A stretch of 33,062 bases of DNA from a virus: positions 1 through 33,062 of the IMG/VR virus record IMGVR_UViG_3300034106_006602; one strand, given 5' to 3'. The translations under genes and the position numbers were made by a program. Under the pieces are notes generated by a model. That model ran no database searches and was not told the origin of the DNA. It was given only the letters and a program-made list of their open reading frames with translations. This document shows positions 25,201 through 27,600 of this stretch, piece by piece (the stretch's first letter is position 1; each line of letters begins with the position of its first letter).

Positions 25201-25627
25201 CCTCGGCTTTGGCGGCACGTTCGGCGGCGAGCGCTTCCTCGCTCTGGAGGTAGATCGGCTGGCCGGTGAGCTTGGACTCGACAAAGCGGCGGCCGGAGCG
25301 TCTGGCGGTGTCGATGGCGGCGGCGTTTGTGCGCTCCTGCTCGGCCTTCCGGGCTTCCTCGGCCTGCTTCTGGTCGTGCAGCGGGTCCGGGTAGAGGTTG
25401 CCATCGGCGCCGGTCCATGGCGTGATGCCTTGCGAGCGCAGTTCGTATTCGGTCTGGGTCAGAGCGGCCTTCCGGGCGGCGTCCGCGGCGGCTTTCTGCT
25501 CCTTGGCAGCCTGCTTGGCCTGCTGGGTGGCGAGGCGCTCGGCGTCACGCTGCTGCGCGGCGACATAATCCTCGGCGGCGGCTTGTTCTTGTTGTGCTCG
25601 GCGGTAGGGGTCGTTGGTGGAAGGCAT
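4517..25627 (-). CDS. Giant 7036-residue polyvalent, virion-type protein
   Basis: One uninterrupted frame of 7036 codons, ATG at 25627, TAA at 4519-4517. The next in-frame Met is several hundred residues in, so this start is probable; there is no Shine-Dalgarno site. Approximate domains: coiled coils 1-565; Gly/Ala-rich membrane-active region 715-1015; Pro/Gln linker 1146-1220; possible degenerate zincin-like segment near 1583-1660 (EEDIHAV); coiled coil 2115-2205; duplicated module 2900-3090; D12-like methyltransferase 3340-3640; ADP-ribosyltransferase-like 3840-4000; 'YDLSKQ' domain 4030-4657; kinase-like 4860-5030; pyrophosphatase-like 5072-5220; second ADP-ribosyltransferase-like 5265-5730; TGT/DpdA-like 5745-5980; virion-type C terminus 6115-7036. 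This is the plan of the 'polyvalent proteins' of phages and conjugative elements. It is the last gene of the portal operon, so an internal head protein ejected with DNA is likely. Domain calls rest on motifs read by eye. Confidence 0.9.
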   Translation of the reverse strand: MPSTNDPYRRAQQEQAAAEDYVAAQQRDAERLATQQAKQAAKEQKAAADAARKAALTQTEYELRSQGITPWTGADGNLYPDPLHDQKQAEEARKAEQERTNAAAIDTARRSGRRFVESKLTGQPIYLQSEEALAAERAAKAEAARRKKLDDEIKAAQAERDFTVADKGYKPLTETARRAIEKKITGTEQAARLALQGTLTEKTKSLVNDNDWVPFNEAPSPEAQTARQRLERLSDPTAPFDEQDLADLAANDATKPHLDNITRFRDLLAKDKEAQDYLSAQEKRLADLTLRRDAPEKWAEITRQRRAEMDPETLASDLDQSKAEIEQRDTALATRVQTINAKREVTATQIDQLSQQAAQRRQSGLTAGEIVTFTKPDGTVEHWPKDLAEQFERVQAQQADDEAQQADELTGIEAERADLQRLIDLHNESAQLLQTKEQTVQQQVKTSTDRRLRYAPGMAGVADQLDALRQEHADRAAVLEQDGSEFPEEARAALDQDIQTRMDTLLATQQQRLAAADAAVSGIQSQLAANPDLNADAGKLYNDAAKNLSEALGISPAEAKTLIDDAEKATQWDMVRGDDKTDEQQPGWLEAPAKAIVKAAEGTGFVPAKNRGNGVKTRLLSNGGIVVNPTITDKAEYEAAVKASGATPDAQAEAMERYPEIRKRVAQDTLDTIKEVSSVLGEDSLNDWTSWKEWQAKRPADVDPAEWALRWSEDNKSKNTGILGTLLSKTKQFTRNLAAAGNDLRAQFSGLVAGVTGNETAMQDAQWANRKAQAHQSSLELGGHTSGNFISEGFFGMLPRVAGSILPAAGGAKIAQGGIRLFAGTKLGARWLPSLAAAIAKSETPAQSIKAIDTLTRAGLGGAAAAGAGQTYAAQLVDIYSTLRKEHPELDHKTALRQAQMPAVVSGLATAALTVMGGPKGVERLLTRPDGVRKMLGQAFANQMSRFGFVAKEFLKGGLRETFLEEAPDELISAVAQAVGTGHSVQQAVADFLQTLPSFTVATTALGGLGEGIDALQRSRVDPNTPTNRANLPNSIARAEAAIDKLQLPGMDDATREQAQRRAALVLSLAQGGELFDVEETDLNAAGWTRDGDTFKPLKGYTGPAVLDIDKGGRPIIKDSYVQNLRDDGLAAVADAIPSTETQTRNRYAQKPTAEGPQPASANQPGPQQPQPAAAQGAAPNAGSSTNAGPVQNPAQQGTQPTRSGSAPAQSGAPVAAEAPSTKAPTTEKAIADWLVDRYMPDKEAEAAAKAIAAHPQMAGKSFEDFNKMAGSQRDALFAELGITGSKAKSKAADDPLRYNSASADPFAAAKANANKAADELLNAVNKSKTTSPEDIADALAKAQAAYDDTIEGTSERAAAEKRIAYLRERQVVADLAPVKASVKAKEITEADATAAAAQAVEASGQTLTHSTLRQALELGLGWTTERSNVAAHNHLGTKDQSETPLATGDRADTANRPQPTPFSDEGKDPSAARMGPDLSIKSKSPLRKNSAYSRSKLLTLARIKDPAKKAWARQAFAAMEDSFQRHHALYDAIAVGPAAVRRLNGSMTAVEEIDGRITRLLDLDAIVANFDYLSNPADAIRATGIEEDIHAVVLRLARTQPEKYGREAIRRQWRSLPQMLRAQVWQAYDYGRTTMPAKLTAAQEYHMQNEFLRMLVQDQAFAQAITETVDTPTTLVAWIRDLLRDLSKTLRDLMGLVDAPLRAELEGMVAQIADQLRIYEGKSRGNEDRLATLDYLRDPAGIALQAMENGVLFDHLAKTDPSLSPEAMARAFDLLTPELQSIAYRAYRSSKQPGTKNQERKENKSDLLRHLLTAMTGDRSVSREVQTALLASSDRLGFPPELEFAQFIQGGTNEGGSMPNARQRARIEAAEAEGREETPAGGHGSLMVWPDEAQFVRKHGFGRTHLNTTALAMYQAAKAGSQPAMDRHARLLVRELTEELGESPENAQNTADTLMSAAKMAAGTMQGERGRPAGEAPGTTSSTADSQRGYLPASTRSTNLLSRLVSRLTQRTEAPPADLLALLKQQPEAARKTLASLHARLLRASADLAGAQFAQSQTITPATLARQVAAAVTSTPPPPPAPAVNTAPQSRPVPRTPLAITEAPRPGASRPAYVNPQAIDAMVADMADRRQRIAEVEEALAKRDAEIEAFAKRNKIDNLVTAKYKLEEQERREAERRKVIAENRAKFFLRDNALREIEQARQNGRNVEKESLMFLLGTGQIGRRRGAADLRLMGESEKRMLAALGIGVDTATDGGYYYTLSRLKSALLAVEYTLDGSAERQLALDELDYVRQQPVEWQTAPDDSKPAYVQWHRGWEHLIIRDSALADLALTMPNVAAAIPHSESERRATLGLPAQPAPTTERPVSAEKKQDSPSPTPTASPTHTRVEARDETTPVEAPPAARAPAARPSPKARIPLGGKLSLPAEFASQDDLDAFNYQLDRESLLRETTTAAERRKATERIQSLRARLIDESGATKEAIEQKLADYHRAVIDGAKKADPVEVYRPTPFHAFAGAITDTSEATLPAPVGGDIISGMKAQGIRHLGPPDNSDGWAWYRELKADAAMSKMKPREANRLAKAGDITDAKARLAWIDMHVVSQTGGRSIDEAAAELNESEYQQFPITSGEELGRAIMDAIATRLTARDAAPDPVVQAEKQAIQQGGDFRAVAEGAPGQPFTGRTLAARVQTGDEIQIGSEWLTVTDIDAEEGTVALDSDRYGPQAIEPDQTIRLRAIGDESLSDSPATRSTVAQPSLSDLQNDPDVIAARDELLAAMREAGMLSASDRMGAIGYVNDNGSVSLKFGQLSKLRHSETKHAQNTFRYVAAEGTVFWWKTPTELEQEAVAAEFERRGYSSPRHKNILTSDTESSLKTQDLIHGKLPASHRFTPEEIATVREELASNRLDDAYQGGNAWFHPRTQKWINLGMEPHFMAAPMIHQWGYGPAMVDGWARVVTETNSRGERTLGVEFYGPLTRRIQRVMFDTALTRGIDPDNIAYDPHAERYYGKKYDDETGDLLSASPRQLEKLRDDVLRSNLLESRMRGPRAWLTPRAEWINVQEHREVFPPKPHILHSYDAMHQAGFVRVAHSMLLHAEFHTGRLTPAQRRELENTAIERQTELSLDPQPLPASPRFRNAASQFADTAWNKNIRSFPAFLDFAAKTVPEAFPVLKTPHLRSAWNTILNEKDFPEITRAEEADALRPYGSPKIERRFGEMPPDIAARDESITPESLGIPTVKLAKQAKPVPPTDLLGNPIAEHEEEDEDESGDSEDKVQNRGSTELQRLQAIDELYGPLAPGVEVMETQNQDGDTVPHIMRGRGLMLAIDGQPHVAIRSVALPSIGTGHAPGVRFLPLAGDKSNWTGHINKALRIADPQLDDHTDIYIEPYGGGLVYLQNLEPLLRTTKPVFIASSQEFEPDRNLIYTTLQRGDAAALADIQAILSDINHKPQTDAGEALVRVFYTKSKKRIVRKLSPGAAAQLPNLVALLQRPNVKILPWNDVQTFERATAFAQQGKRVTLLEDSNYADLYAEKTQDQYKDIDTHPDMFNAGKITDFIGKDPKKLLTQKLPVYRAVLDAGGTVIATNNMNPDLINGLLAEFGDAGHWFGYAHRTRPVPDGFMRHPDGKGVLWSTERPEYLAILRKGVVNPTTGAPKYGTDTSAGLDYRTGPRRLLEGLDRAAQPRRTPSPHTGGSLEAAQSLRGPTHTNGPSPSAGPVPGSDGKKTDPRTPVLDATMSGGPDWDFTQSAQVAAELDAGWRSADERDAEMMAAGGIDDTEDAITLDELERAEIERQRQFYRDINGNTRPEALQASRRIHPATGQPLAASSRKKGPTFPGLKKPTLPAPTPRPELFDEWAAALGYANSLYGYRGEPTPGERTGYGNTEGNGIYLMRSRDEAEPFGHVRRVQFPEPHRPFLVTGDDLYLLNESEDLDQPIDPAKDTPWLQASKYAAQHAHNLGKGRWDAQLAGDILTKLLMESGYDSVYVKGMPDDWVVLLRTTRPGQKPLAPLPASARTPSDAGTSARTSPRLAAAPREVEPGFYSKLEQVITDKLPAKGNSPASVKALLENNGVKTDEIKWSGLLPWLQEQAKTGPIAQSALLDYLRTQGAVKFSVTQLGGPLIPANDEKRYRELVRISDPTPEQEAERIAIFHRRHNARKSTAETRNTQWQLPGGTNPQEVVITWNQSLPPEPTHEDRANSMSRRELIQWYRTHIFDDIPQDASEDAVTTERLRQLFIQNATLHPSNNPYYKTPPRVSPNYPEDTTHYGDLDALAWYRANDRTLDGSPGLFVEEFQSKWHQLGRDKGYRGDRQANGLPTAFTLKENAGGWSVYDAQGRDAGWAETQEDAIKAALKYEGGSDTGIPDAPYRTAWPLMLFKRALRDAVEAGKAWIGWTTGDTQADRYDLSKQVDRIRYIPGHQRLLADKGGTNVIDQTVPPEKLADHVGKDIAERLLNNPTRIIDALGGAQHELSGLDLRVGGEGMRKFYDDILVKEFGKYVKQWGGKVEQSEINTSTTLSTPEFKPISGSDWETFAGAEAFANGDRPLFAETTINVDGQPESVVVIIDANGLQMVSSEGETNWMAPNDVFPGQTSSGWWRSAASAQSAVEIAWKVEMSKFWRELQPIVGEGVATPRQGTTPIWRITITPQMRESVSRGQPLFAATRFPLDRALAPTATAPNALFAPSPRLPVSPSPSLLNAAYTAAARGQSSQWLPIRAVFAQARLLDPRLTPDAFMAAVKAADDAGTVYLSPPESAATVAAAGPFQLRNASGIVVTDMTLAPSALAASNRRNSRQTSGFLAPQGVAWKHGESRLIQGLAQADAFKGTGVGLVSSESEKPETYTRTGRSIPPYTERADLSDLAYEEAKLIERASAEGFFWDNAQVEKIIAYLGDAGGGTEHDVYITGEKRHLIVIRSTILDSYGFQGRSPAQYLQRLQSYNTAFPGIQTRMIGVSRNTRGNGVIWTVQPFVEGIELKDDKRLQSLMEAKGWVRIDGPGDDTIVYRHPPTGAIIRDAHTGNILVKGKELFPIDVIVTSLGSLSEVAPSPSLLVSPSSPLPAAQRVEQAAAQVEPNPTPAQQDAGNYQKGHLRWNGLDLTLENPRGTERTGRSKDGREWSVTLPHHYGYIKGTTGKDKDHIDFFMGPNPDSDHVLIINQRKLETSNLKLETGAAAQFDEHKIMLGFPDAASAARGYLAAYEPGWKGLQSAVPTTVAGLKHWLTHGNHTRPAKPSDIPVNDVSKVNPVPLTAAAAARPATTHTLPDGYHLTGPGLHLLPASIRAHHGTPHDIPLESGFSTAKIGSGEGAQVYGWGLYFAEAMKVAEQYRKALSYPIFRIGDKEFFQREGPEAFKKWAIAHVGQDWPRAAVRYFEHAVDQFYHDSTTYGYSFDAASKRAKDTIRNLLAQEQVESYRIQEVTDALSRITDNAIDTTPYDSLEGRWTARAVGWKPGEESFSIDAKAFNDIWSRLGWYAATFADAPARLKSEYEAQLNVQSEEYDRLLDSGRTSADPMVLDTSSRVRLAQAALDLLNSGKVVPEANKRRGNLYTVELLGDPAEFLDWNDDLINHPQEIQQRFMDALLPVIGHQVVDGRLPEYRRSMTSTEFPWLVLNTKGYSTMNDYATREEAEQGRKELDHNYAYQDIGSTYRDASQQKGMTPQKVSEALAKAGIKGIRYTDAASRYRIEKTSHAWEVLTSTGKLVAKEPTEEAARAAMAKLQTYNYVLFDDKLVKIIERNGQPLSSSPSLAASPRAQRLQAWQNVPGKGDPESLQTGYISGKHNATIAARAKERGDIGLLITPLIPSYLAHTTDYPFVAIDNGVFSKATPFDPAAFKQLVDRVAATPAVRAKTLFVVAPDVVGDAAATLDRFPEWARFIHDKQLPVALAAQDGLEDIRARIPWDDIDVLFIGGSTEWKTGQIAPAKRAAWAGIFMEAHRRSIPVHMGRVNTNDRIAGIAQIVGASTVDGTYLAFGPDKNLPKLERMLDQLNVHGNDLGAQQFPELGRAPSINELYDIALDDTIISPDQLGAYEPATKEINAIRVSMGLPTLDGKRDQQLELALFASPRPLSALSSTVSRAAQTTSTAAASIARLTGLEAPLATLGSNNLDKRLSAALDRVAAPKVNSAKAAALAWLNQTEGAAPTVKGFIDQLLPNALMPREWLALKHEMDRKAAFGAEQANDLIRALSDKARLSDLAYPPEFSQDPKWRMQMFDAMEGKLPLSSLPEPLQRLAERLRTMLRQTGEELVKQGLMNPDTFEELQANGWMPRYTEDEALAAGGSFLKAFKLGVRDLLQQRSTAYHVVDTSRRDRTGQYVTVNREEGGKRNRWRFRDKAQRDAWFQTFLRQHILTQLRDESPEVKAMLTPMGRNDRAAVRDQIRKLTLDDFAAKEALSPVLRRMIKDLSYQAQQRFQTVDPFTPEKLVKDPVYAVARYVLGQSHNAATMELMRSTAANPEWTTDVDTAGFTLIPDSPRFGPLAGKYLREDIARQILDLVDVPNAALRAYDGLLRKWKAAKLVWNPGSHIRDAIGNTVFAYLGGNSIWNPGNWQHYRDAIQILREGQSQDGTTFAELLEQQVLGGDAYSTQVKERLKGLLPDTKTIEDFNPGRLQRTLMGFGSAFHGTNEWLSDIRRVPDDFYKIAAYLRYKSQFKNLKPETSNLELQSRAAAEVRKWFPYYDRLGSSGTTKAIGRFINPFFSFFRESTRILLTAAHERPLALTAALAFPAALSSLSAMLLGLDDRDREEIEKDLAGRGLGILGLGNAHLFSILLPMRSSQGQVQQWDISSTMPFADLLGSRIVPLEEKESAFQTAWRKLLSAGPVMGLAYSWATNRDTFSGRHIVEADMTTGEQLRAYTGHAAGVMLPPLAPDLIGAGPLSRAGEVQTNKTLQTYDPTQTWLRSFFGLNVKSAEPNLYRLADDFRVSQGIQSTQGYDYGTTRESRAKRALVAALAQPEPDLARVKVLAEKLRELGISLATPKDIEKVLKIIDPAQVIGGGHRKDGTGITAADARQRFRASLPPEARQNYEQTLQLYQRILARAPVIITRARNQ
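5681..5720. repeat. Dispersed repeat A (CAAGTTTGAAGTTTCAGG), copy 1
   Basis: Reads FKNLKPETSNLEL in the giant frame. The matching copy is at 10148-10182. It sits in a loop of the virion-type C-terminal region. Confidence 0.7.
7688..8395 (-). other. Giant protein, TGT/DpdA-like TIM-barrel domain
   Basis: Residues about 5745-5980. The motif order follows tRNA-guanine transglycosylases: AIDNGVF (D about 5807) for DSGGF; APDVV (D about 5846) for the second Asp motif; ALAAQDG (Q about 5877) for the VQGG motif; FIGGSTEWK (G about 5898) for the GG-lid motif; HMGRVN for the YLMGVG motif; TVDGTYLAF (D about 5954) for the nucleophile strand MFDCV. No zinc-binding cysteine cluster is seen. DpdA proteins of this fold insert 7-deazaguanine bases into phage DNA, so a base-exchange activity is inferred. 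Confidence 0.55.
8438..9835 (-). other. Giant protein, second ADP-ribosyltransferase-like domain
   Basis: Residues about 5265-5730. AHHGTPHDI (NAD-binding His), GEGAQVYGWGLYFAEAMKVAEQY (the 'G.G.YF......A..Y' strand and helix), LYTVELLGDPAEFLDWN, AGIKGIRYTDAASR and YNYVLFDDKLVKIIERNG are in the order typical of phage polyvalent ADP-ribosyltransferases. A helical insert of roughly 250 residues separates the two halves. This is a better match than the first copy. Confidence 0.7.
9968..10414 (-). other. Giant protein, inorganic-pyrophosphatase-like domain
   Basis: Residues about 5072-5220. NYQKGHLRWNGLDLTLENPRG, HHYGYIKGTTGKDKDHIDFF, then VLIINQ and FDEHKIMLGFPDAASA follow the soluble-pyrophosphatase-like pattern known from polyvalent proteins, with the acidic D.D..D metal site. 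A 13-residue segment encoded by the ETSNLKLET repeat is inserted between INQ and FDEHK, inside the domain. Confidence 0.65.
10148..10182. repeat. Dispersed repeat A, copy 2
   Basis: Composed of near-tandem AGTTTCAAGTTTCAGG units and reads RKLETSNLKLET in the giant frame. It interrupts the pyrophosphatase-like domain between two conserved blocks. Confidence 0.7.
10493..10520. repeat. Dispersed repeat C (GGGAGAC units), copy 1
   Basis: Tandem GGGAGAC/GGAGACTA units on the plus strand read VAPSPSLLVSPSS in the giant frame, between the kinase-like and pyrophosphatase-like domains. Confidence 0.6.
10538..11050 (-). other. Giant protein, kinase-like domain
   Basis: Residues about 4860-5030. HDVYITGEKRHLIVIRS resembles the beta-strand pair with the ATP-anchoring basic residue. 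VIWTVQPFVEG is in the hinge position. IIRDAHTGNILVKGKELFPID (about 5001-5021) matches the catalytic loop 'D.H.GNi' and the metal-binding Asp. This fits the kinase-like fold described in polyvalent proteins. The substrate is unknown. Confidence 0.55.
11567..11605. repeat. Dispersed repeat C, copy 2
   Basis: Four near-tandem GGGAGACG units read APSPRLPVSPSPSLL in the giant frame, between the YDLSKQ domain and the kinase-like domain. Weaker relatives lie at about 8422-8445, 13557-13575 and 437-475. Confidence 0.65.
11657..13540 (-). other. Giant protein, phage 'YDLSKQ' large polyvalent-associated domain
   Basis: Residues about 4030-4657. Conserved blocks in order: FYSKLEQVITDKLP; KWSGLLPWL; THYGDLDALAWYRANDRT; LFVEEFQSKWHQLGRDKGY; APYRTAWPLMLFKRALRDAV; IGWTTGDTQADRYDLSKQV; LADHVGKDIAERLL; LSGLDLRVGGEGMRKFYDD; ITPQMRESVSRGQPLF. 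I recognise this block order from large proteins of many unrelated tailed phages. Its function is unknown. Confidence 0.65.
13628..14110 (-). other. Giant protein, first ADP-ribosyltransferase-like domain
   Basis: Residues about 3840-4000. LYGYRGE stands for the Y.G NAD-binding strand, EGNGIYLMRSRDEAEPFG for the 'G.GIY.a....A..yG' strand and helix, and ESGYDSVYVKGMPDDWVVLL for the closing 'GyDgv ... vvf' strands. This is the layout of polyvalent-protein ADP-ribosyltransferase domains. The catalytic Glu cannot be fixed by eye. Confidence 0.45.
14708..15610 (-). other. Giant protein, D12-like N6-adenine methyltransferase domain
   Basis: Residues about 3340-3640. FLPLAGDKSNW with a following helix corresponds to the opening 'GGK' motif of Dam/D12 methyltransferases. 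IYIEPYGGGLVYLQ (about 3376-3389) corresponds to motif I (EPF.GGG). A segment NLIYTTLQRGDAAALADIQ follows as the usual 'N..L...Y..i' part. VTLLEDSNYADLY (about 3510-3522) stands where motif IV, DPPY, is expected. GGTVIATNNMNPDLINGLL (about 3570) matches the late strand/helix. Motif IV lacks the two prolines, so activity is uncertain. Confidence 0.5.
16358..16930 (-). other. Giant protein, duplicated 'AW..P...WIN' module
   Basis: Two segments share a pattern. Near residue 2908 is AWFHPRTQKWINL, followed by a His and then AMVDGWARVV. Near residue 3040 is AWLTPRAEWINVQEH, followed by AMHQAGFVRVA. Common positions are A-W, P-R, W-I-N, a His, and A-M..G-[WF].R-V. This looks like a tandem duplication of a small domain of unknown function. 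Confidence 0.5.
17360..17428. repeat. TGAGCGA repeat cluster with a hairpin
   Basis: Several TTGAGCGA/TCGCTGAGCGA units within about 70 bp, including CGAGTCG (17405-17411), CTGAG and CGACTCG (17417-17423), an exact 7-bp inverted repeat. It reads as a Ser/Asp-rich linker in the giant frame and resembles a short palindromic element. Confidence 0.5.
19013..19285 (-). other. Giant protein, second coiled coil
   Basis: Residues about 2115-2205 form a strong charged heptad pattern (IAEVEEALAKRDAEIEAFAK, then EEQERREAERRKVIAENRAK). It is flanked by Pro-rich linkers and probably separates two globular parts of the protein. Confidence 0.65.
20221..20262. repeat. Dispersed repeat B (TTCCTGGTTCTT) inside the giant gene
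   Basis: Reads KQPGTKNQERKEN in the giant frame. A related GGTTCTTGGTTCTTGG stretch is found at 2597-2620 in an intergenic position. Confidence 0.55.
22583..23485 (-). other. Giant protein, Gly/Ala-rich membrane-active region
   Basis: Residues about 715-1015 contain several hydrophobic, glycine-rich segments: near 794 (FFGMLPRVAGSILPAAGG), 860-875 (GLGGAAAAGAGQTYAAQL), 900-920 (VVSGLATAALTVMGG) and 994-1014 (FTVATTALGGLGEG). An acidic stretch, LRETFLEEAPDELISAVAQ, lies between. The same order of glycine-rich membrane segments and an E/D-rich helix is seen in large ejected phage proteins, so insertion in the host envelope during DNA entry is inferred. Confidence 0.55.
23933..25627 (-). other. 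Giant protein, N-terminal coiled-coil region
   Basis: Residues about 1-565 are rich in Ala, Gln, Glu, Lys and Arg with long heptad-like stretches (for example residues 10-55, 90-175, 300-370 and 395-450), broken by a few globular insertions such as 'GEIVTFTKPDGTVEHWP'. Such regions commonly form elongated rods or oligomers in virion proteins. No enzymatic motif was seen. Confidence 0.7.
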
Positions 25628-25701
25628 GGGGTGCGGGGTGCTGGTGATTGATCCCTGCTATGAGGCCGCAGGACGGAGGCGCTGCATTGAATGGGCAGAA
25701 G

Positions 25702-25923
25702 TTATTGATTATTGGCGGCGGGATTGAGGATTTCGCCAAGGTATTCGGCATGCGTCACTTCCCAGCATTTATACTGAGAAGTGAGTGTGCTTTGGATGGC
25801 ATTTTTAATGGATGGAATACTGGGTTGTTCAGTTAGAAGGTAAGCCGCATGAGTGGTGATGACTGGACTCCCGGTGCCGTAGTCAGCTCGAATGGTGTAG
25901 GTGACTTTCCACAAGTATTTCAT
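25702..25923 (-). CDS. Hypothetical 73-residue protein
   Basis: MKYLWKVTYTIRADYGTG begins a small beta/alpha protein that ends ECWEVTHAEYLGEI-like (KCWEVTHAEYLGEILNPA). No signal peptide or membrane segment is evident. I recognise no family. It starts four bases after the lysin stop and is followed, after 74 bp without a gene, by the giant gene. It therefore belongs to the virion operon by position. Base composition is slightly less GC-rich than its neighbours. The short gap downstream shows no convincing promoter or ribosome-binding site. Confidence 0.65.
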   Translation of the reverse strand: MKYLWKVTYTIRADYGTGSPVITTHAAYLLTEQPSIPSIKNAIQSTLTSQYKCWEVTHAEYLGEILNPAANNQ

Positions 25924-25927
25924 GGGA

Positions 25928-26470
25928 TCAGGCTTCGTTGGTGGAAAGAAAACCGCCGGCGGCGACGCGGTAGGGCTTCACTGAGGCGGGCTGCTTGTTG
26001 TAGGGCAGTCGGCGGCAGGCCAGCAGGCGGTTTTTGGCGATGCGGGTGACGCACACCTTGTTCGACTGGTTGCCACCGAGGACATGGAAGGCGCTGGCGT
26101 CTTCGGCCACATAGAAGCCAACATGACCGCCCCCGTTGCGACCGAACACGAGGACGTCACCGAGGCCTGGCTCGGGTGATTTCTCGCCAAACTTGGCCCA
26201 GTTCCTGGCCCAGAGCGGATCCTTGACGACCGGCTTGCCTGCGCGATGCGACACAATGGCGGCGAACAGTCCGCACCAGGGAATGTCGTCGTCGGAGTAG
26301 CCTTCGATCTTGACGCCGGCGAGGTTGAGTTCGTCACGCCAGCCGATGATGGTTTTGTTCGATCCTTTGCCGACCACCTCGGCGGTCCCGTAGAGGCGCA
26401 TGGCCTCCTGGATGGTGCGAGGCAGTTGGCCGACATTGGCGAGCCAGACGTAAGCGGGTGGCGGGTTCAT
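25928..26470 (-). CDS. TIGR02594-type peptidoglycan hydrolase (lysin)
   Basis: A 180-residue protein with the core of NlpC/P60-CHAP-like cysteine hydrolases of the TIGR02594 kind. PWCGLFAA carries the probable catalytic Cys66, GDVLVFGRNGGGHVGFY carries His116, and LGGNQSN offers Asn134 as the third residue. Upstream blocks typical of the family are present (EAMRLYG, then a Trp-containing loop before the Cys). There is no signal peptide, so export would need a holin or delivery by the virion. It lies between structural-type genes in the portal operon, which favours a virion-associated wall hydrolase over a classic late lysis cassette; no holin was seen nearby. Confidence 0.85.
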   Translation of the reverse strand: MNPPPAYVWLANVGQLPRTIQEAMRLYGTAEVVGKGSNKTIIGWRDELNLAGVKIEGYSDDDIPWCGLFAAIVSHRAGKPVVKDPLWARNWAKFGEKSPEPGLGDVLVFGRNGGGHVGFYVAEDASAFHVLGGNQSNKVCVTRIAKNRLLACRRLPYNKQPASVKPYRVAAGGFLSTNEA

Positions 26471-26482
26471 GGCGGTGCGGTT

Positions 26483-27598
26483 TTATTTGCCCATGGCGAT
26501 TTGCGTGTTGCGCATGGGCATGATTGGTTTACGCAGAGCCATGGATGGTTTCTGCGGTGCCGGGACGGTGCGCGACGGAACTTGGGTTGGCATCATTGGC
26601 GTGGGGGTCCCAGCGACAGCAGCGCGGCGCTCATTCAGGATGCCTGGGCGTATTTGATTGGCAAGTTGCTCAGCGCTTGTGGAGGGTTGAATGGCAGCAC
26701 GAGCGGCATCGGTGGACGCTTTGTTTTTGCGAAGGAAGTAGGCGTTTTGGGAGGCATCCGCGTTGAGTTTGTTATGGGGAGCCATGGCAATGTTGCGCGA
26801 GTCTGCCTGCGCCTTGGCGACAATTTCCTCGCTGCGTTTGGCTGTCATCATGGCCTGCCCGAGCGCGGCGGCGCGGGATTCCAGGCTTGGGGCGGGTGTG
26901 GCTGGTAACGGCGACTTGGAATTGATGGCAGCGACGTTCGGCATAGTGAATGCTGACGGAGCGGACGGATTGCGGGCCGTCGAACGCGGCGCCATGCCTT
27001 GGGCGGTTTTCAGATTCGCAAGCGTTTCCGCAGCGGGTCGGCCGTCGATGAGACCGGGCTGGCGTGGCGCAGCGGGTTTGCGCAGGCCCATGGGGGGCGC
27101 GGCAGGCGTGCTGGGCGACGCAGGGATTTTGATCATCTTGTTGCCGCCCATGCCATCCGGTGCGGAAGCGAATTGCGGTTGTGAAAGCGGTGTTGTTTCC
27201 GTGGTGGTGCCGTCGCGCTCAGGACGGTATTCGAGTGTCCTTTGGCTGCCGGGAACATCATCGCGTCCATAACGGTATTCCAGTGTTCTGCTCATGGATT
27301 CCGGCTTTTTGAGGTTGCCAGCCTCGTCCATGTAGTGGCCGGTTTTGGCACCAGCGGCGTTGTAGGCATCGCGTTTGCGGTCGAAGCTGCCGTCCATGCG
27401 GGCGGCGAGGATGTTGTCCATGCGGCTGTTGCCGGTGGGCATGCGCAGGCCGGTGGCGGGGCTGCCAGTCTGGCCGGCGTCCATGCGGTTGCGGAAAGCG
27501 TCCGGCGATTCACCTTGGCGGCGGGTGCCACCGACTTGGCGGGTGGGTGCTGCGGCGAGACCGGTCTGCGGGCGGTTGAGCGGGGATGGGCGGGCCAT
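26483..27598 (-). CDS. Pro/Ala-rich hypothetical virion-operon protein
   Basis: A 371-residue protein of low complexity, rich in Ala, Pro, Arg, Ser and Met, with no clear globular domain. An internal repeat, SRTLEYRYGRDD followed by QRTLEYRPERDG (about residues 103-130), stands out. A helical part (about 230-320) contains ALGQAMMTAKRSEEIVAKAQAD. The C terminus ends in KPSMALRKPIMPMRNTQIAMGK. It starts two bases after the preceding stop and precedes the lysin by 12 bases, so it is almost certainly co-transcribed with the portal. A disordered internal virion or assembly protein would fit, but no family is recognised. Confidence 0.7.
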   Translation of the reverse strand: MARPSPLNRPQTGLAAAPTRQVGGTRRQGESPDAFRNRMDAGQTGSPATGLRMPTGNSRMDNILAARMDGSFDRKRDAYNAAGAKTGHYMDEAGNLKKPESMSRTLEYRYGRDDVPGSQRTLEYRPERDGTTTETTPLSQPQFASAPDGMGGNKMIKIPASPSTPAAPPMGLRKPAAPRQPGLIDGRPAAETLANLKTAQGMAPRSTARNPSAPSAFTMPNVAAINSKSPLPATPAPSLESRAAALGQAMMTAKRSEEIVAKAQADSRNIAMAPHNKLNADASQNAYFLRKNKASTDAARAAIQPSTSAEQLANQIRPGILNERRAAVAGTPTPMMPTQVPSRTVPAPQKPSMALRKPIMPMRNTQIAMGK

Positions 27599-27600
27599 GG

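Noticed and set aside
4517-25627. The idea that the giant frame is an artefact of several genes joined by sequencing error
   Set aside because: Recognisable domains along the entire length are in the same frame, linkers between them are continuous, and no internal stop or change of coding frame is seen. Only reads or proteomics could settle it finally.
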